From assembly GCA_030535815.1 (NCBI GenBank), contig JAUNRD010000150.1, positions 1 through 5,486 on the forward strand: a stretch of 5,486 bases of DNA, read 5' to 3'. Positions 5,401 to 5,486 of the stretch are shown piece after piece. The position numbers and the translations under genes are program-made. This stretch comes from Clostridia bacterium (GTDB taxonomy: Bacteria; Bacillota; Clostridia; CAKSNL01; HGM11501). The notes below the pieces were generated by a model. That model ran no database searches. It saw nothing but the letters and a program-made list of their open reading frames with translations, and had not been told where the DNA came from. Within the stretch, counting starts at the first letter, position 1. Each line of letters opens with the position of its first letter.

Positions 5401-5486
5401 AGGGTAACGGCGGTGTTATCTGGGCACAGAAAGCATCTACAGATGAAGGTACCGGTAAGAGATATTTCACCCTTAACGGTGAAGGC
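2469..5486 (+). CDS. Exported ComEC-type MBL-fold hydrolase fused to adhesin-like surface modules (3' end outside window)
   Basis: The frame is open for 1006 codons to the window edge, so the C-terminus is missing. Residues 1-24 are a signal peptide (MRKF, hydrophobic core, cleavage likely at VSA|N). Residues about 30-335 are a metallo-beta-lactamase-fold domain of the ComEC/COG2333 type: VIDGG (D62), SHAHQDH (H101, H103, D105, H106), NNTSLILRM followed by FLNDA (D237), and MAHHGQSG (H263, H264), then a WPTPKWIW segment near 284. Such domains bind two metals and act as phosphodiesterases or nucleases in relatives; the substrate here is unknown. Two MBG-like repeats follow (356-430, 435-510), then a beta-grasp-like module (511-583), a region of probable jelly-roll strands (about 590-770, not firmly recognised), a divergent InlB B-repeat (about 772-853; EGDMVPLQATLSA, FSAWEAESGSF) and the start of a parallel beta-helix (from about 863, GYATLQEAINAATDGQTITL). 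There are only four cysteines (17, 551, 916, 925), normal for an exported protein. An anchor such as SLH or LPXTG is probably further downstream. It diverges from apeA; no operon partner is visible. Confidence 0.88.
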   Translation, partial: MRKFISMVLAMVMILSCVSINVSANELVASTKVELYQLAPESQSLMESYVIKTDNGKLIVIDGGIDGAGRDFDPYLPAALRAIAGVGEGEYFEVEAWFLSHAHQDHYYELAKMLNEYNEESNYKINNFYFDFPPYGETGTIWEEILVGNQYFEALKAGLENYAEVNEIDVDNTYYDDINGAVVNATAISEGLDINIDGVRFEIMQTWDEADGTTELNNTSLILRMHAADKTVMFLNDAYIHSGNRLVETYGEELKSDYVQMAHHGQSGTKQNVYDAVDADFFLWPTPKWIWTNPDSYAIDDVRTWITGADYTEVRENDLVAGMYDVYPDDPTVVADWAEALPGMKITFTNEDANYTAPKALKSLKYTGEEQELVIEGSTDIGIMEYSLDGEEFSDAIPVATNAGEYTVYYRITDGEVLVEEAITVTIAKVAPEFTAPTANALIYNGEEQVLITEGSIAEGEMLYSLTGDDFSSELPKATESGIYTVYYKAEESENYLEVSGSVDVTIGAFSVTFKNGNDLAPFDEEAVMAVMDGEALAALPSYEAKSNTACAYFKIDSERFSEDELLSYEFTEDTEVYAYFRETAITSGDYNFAAMTEEEFELTAFATDSDFVLTEGVGIQLSKSEKVTYDIPLATDVSENALSVSYGFTETANTGGFDGHFKRAADTVAILYHTSNYMRVYGDGAAQYVYNLGQLDDGNHHKAEFIMDIENGKQYVVMDDYSGIVPTENTHNLLNAKVPDRFTLLQKANGSFIMDSFSVKRLEDSKIRKVELEAGNGIEDINFMNTAKTATYANTHIYMQEGDMVPLQATLSADVAFSAWEAESGSFSDETAVKTVYTAGDSDVVITAKSDAPSIEDGDVVKIGKEGYATLQEAINAATDGQTITLLTDITYTDALVFGTGKNITIDGDGNDLICGINVAGTNCVYVKSDTKVTFENINIYRNNTTTNNYGFFYLSTGGVTLGDGAVLGSATTQMVQGNGGVIWAQKASTDEGTGKRYFTLNGEG
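3534..3998 (+). repeat. Two tandem MBG-like domain repeats within the surface protein
   Basis: Residues 356-430 and 435-510 align along their whole length. Both begin with TAP, then have KYTGEEQELVIEG or IYNGEEQVLITEG, then EYSLDGEEFSDAIPVATNAGEYTVYYR or LYSLTGDDFSSELPKATESGIYTVYYK (each split by variable residues), and end in VTI. This pattern of Y-S-L, P-x-A-T and G-x-Y-T-V-Y-Y is typical of MBG/YDG-type beta-sandwich repeats that act as stalks in surface proteins. The nucleotide sequences have diverged, so the duplication is old. Confidence 0.75.

Overview
The window looks like chromosomal DNA from a low-GC Gram-positive bacterium, most likely a gut-type Clostridia. The evidence is strong Shine-Dalgarno sites, AT-rich intergenic DNA with sigma-A-like promoters, an SdpR-like ArsR-family regulator, an M18 aminopeptidase with ApeA-type motifs, and a very long exported protein with Clostridia-style surface modules. 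I see no mobile element, RNA gene, CRISPR array or origin. Taxonomy is inferred from protein style only.

Layout. Bases 1-132 are a divergent intergenic region: a good extended -10 promoter points left to a gene outside the window, and a promoter with a perfect -35 points right into the ArsR-family gene (133-660, TTG start). An imperfect palindrome covers the -35 of the rightward promoter and is a candidate autoregulatory operator. Between 661 and 763 lie three hairpins separating two convergent genes; the first and last are convincing terminators. The M18 aminopeptidase (apeA-like) runs leftward from 2140 to 764. Bases 2141-2468 are a second divergent intergenic region with two promoters whose -10 elements face each other six bases apart, a possible proximal promoter, a small hairpin and a strong ribosome binding site. 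From 2469 an uninterrupted reading frame runs rightward off the end of the window: at least 1006 residues with a signal peptide, a ComEC-type metallo-beta-lactamase-fold domain, two tandem MBG-like repeats, InlB-like beta modules, a probable jelly-roll segment and the start of a parallel beta-helix.

How the genes relate. The three genes do not form one operon. The regulator and the aminopeptidase converge, and the aminopeptidase and the surface protein diverge. The regulator probably controls itself and perhaps the unseen gene to its left. The aminopeptidase is a cytoplasmic housekeeping peptidase. The surface protein is the most unusual object: a predicted metal-dependent hydrolase exported on an adhesin-like scaffold. 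Second is the regulator's long charge-segregated tail ending in a hydrophobic MPSWLF tip.
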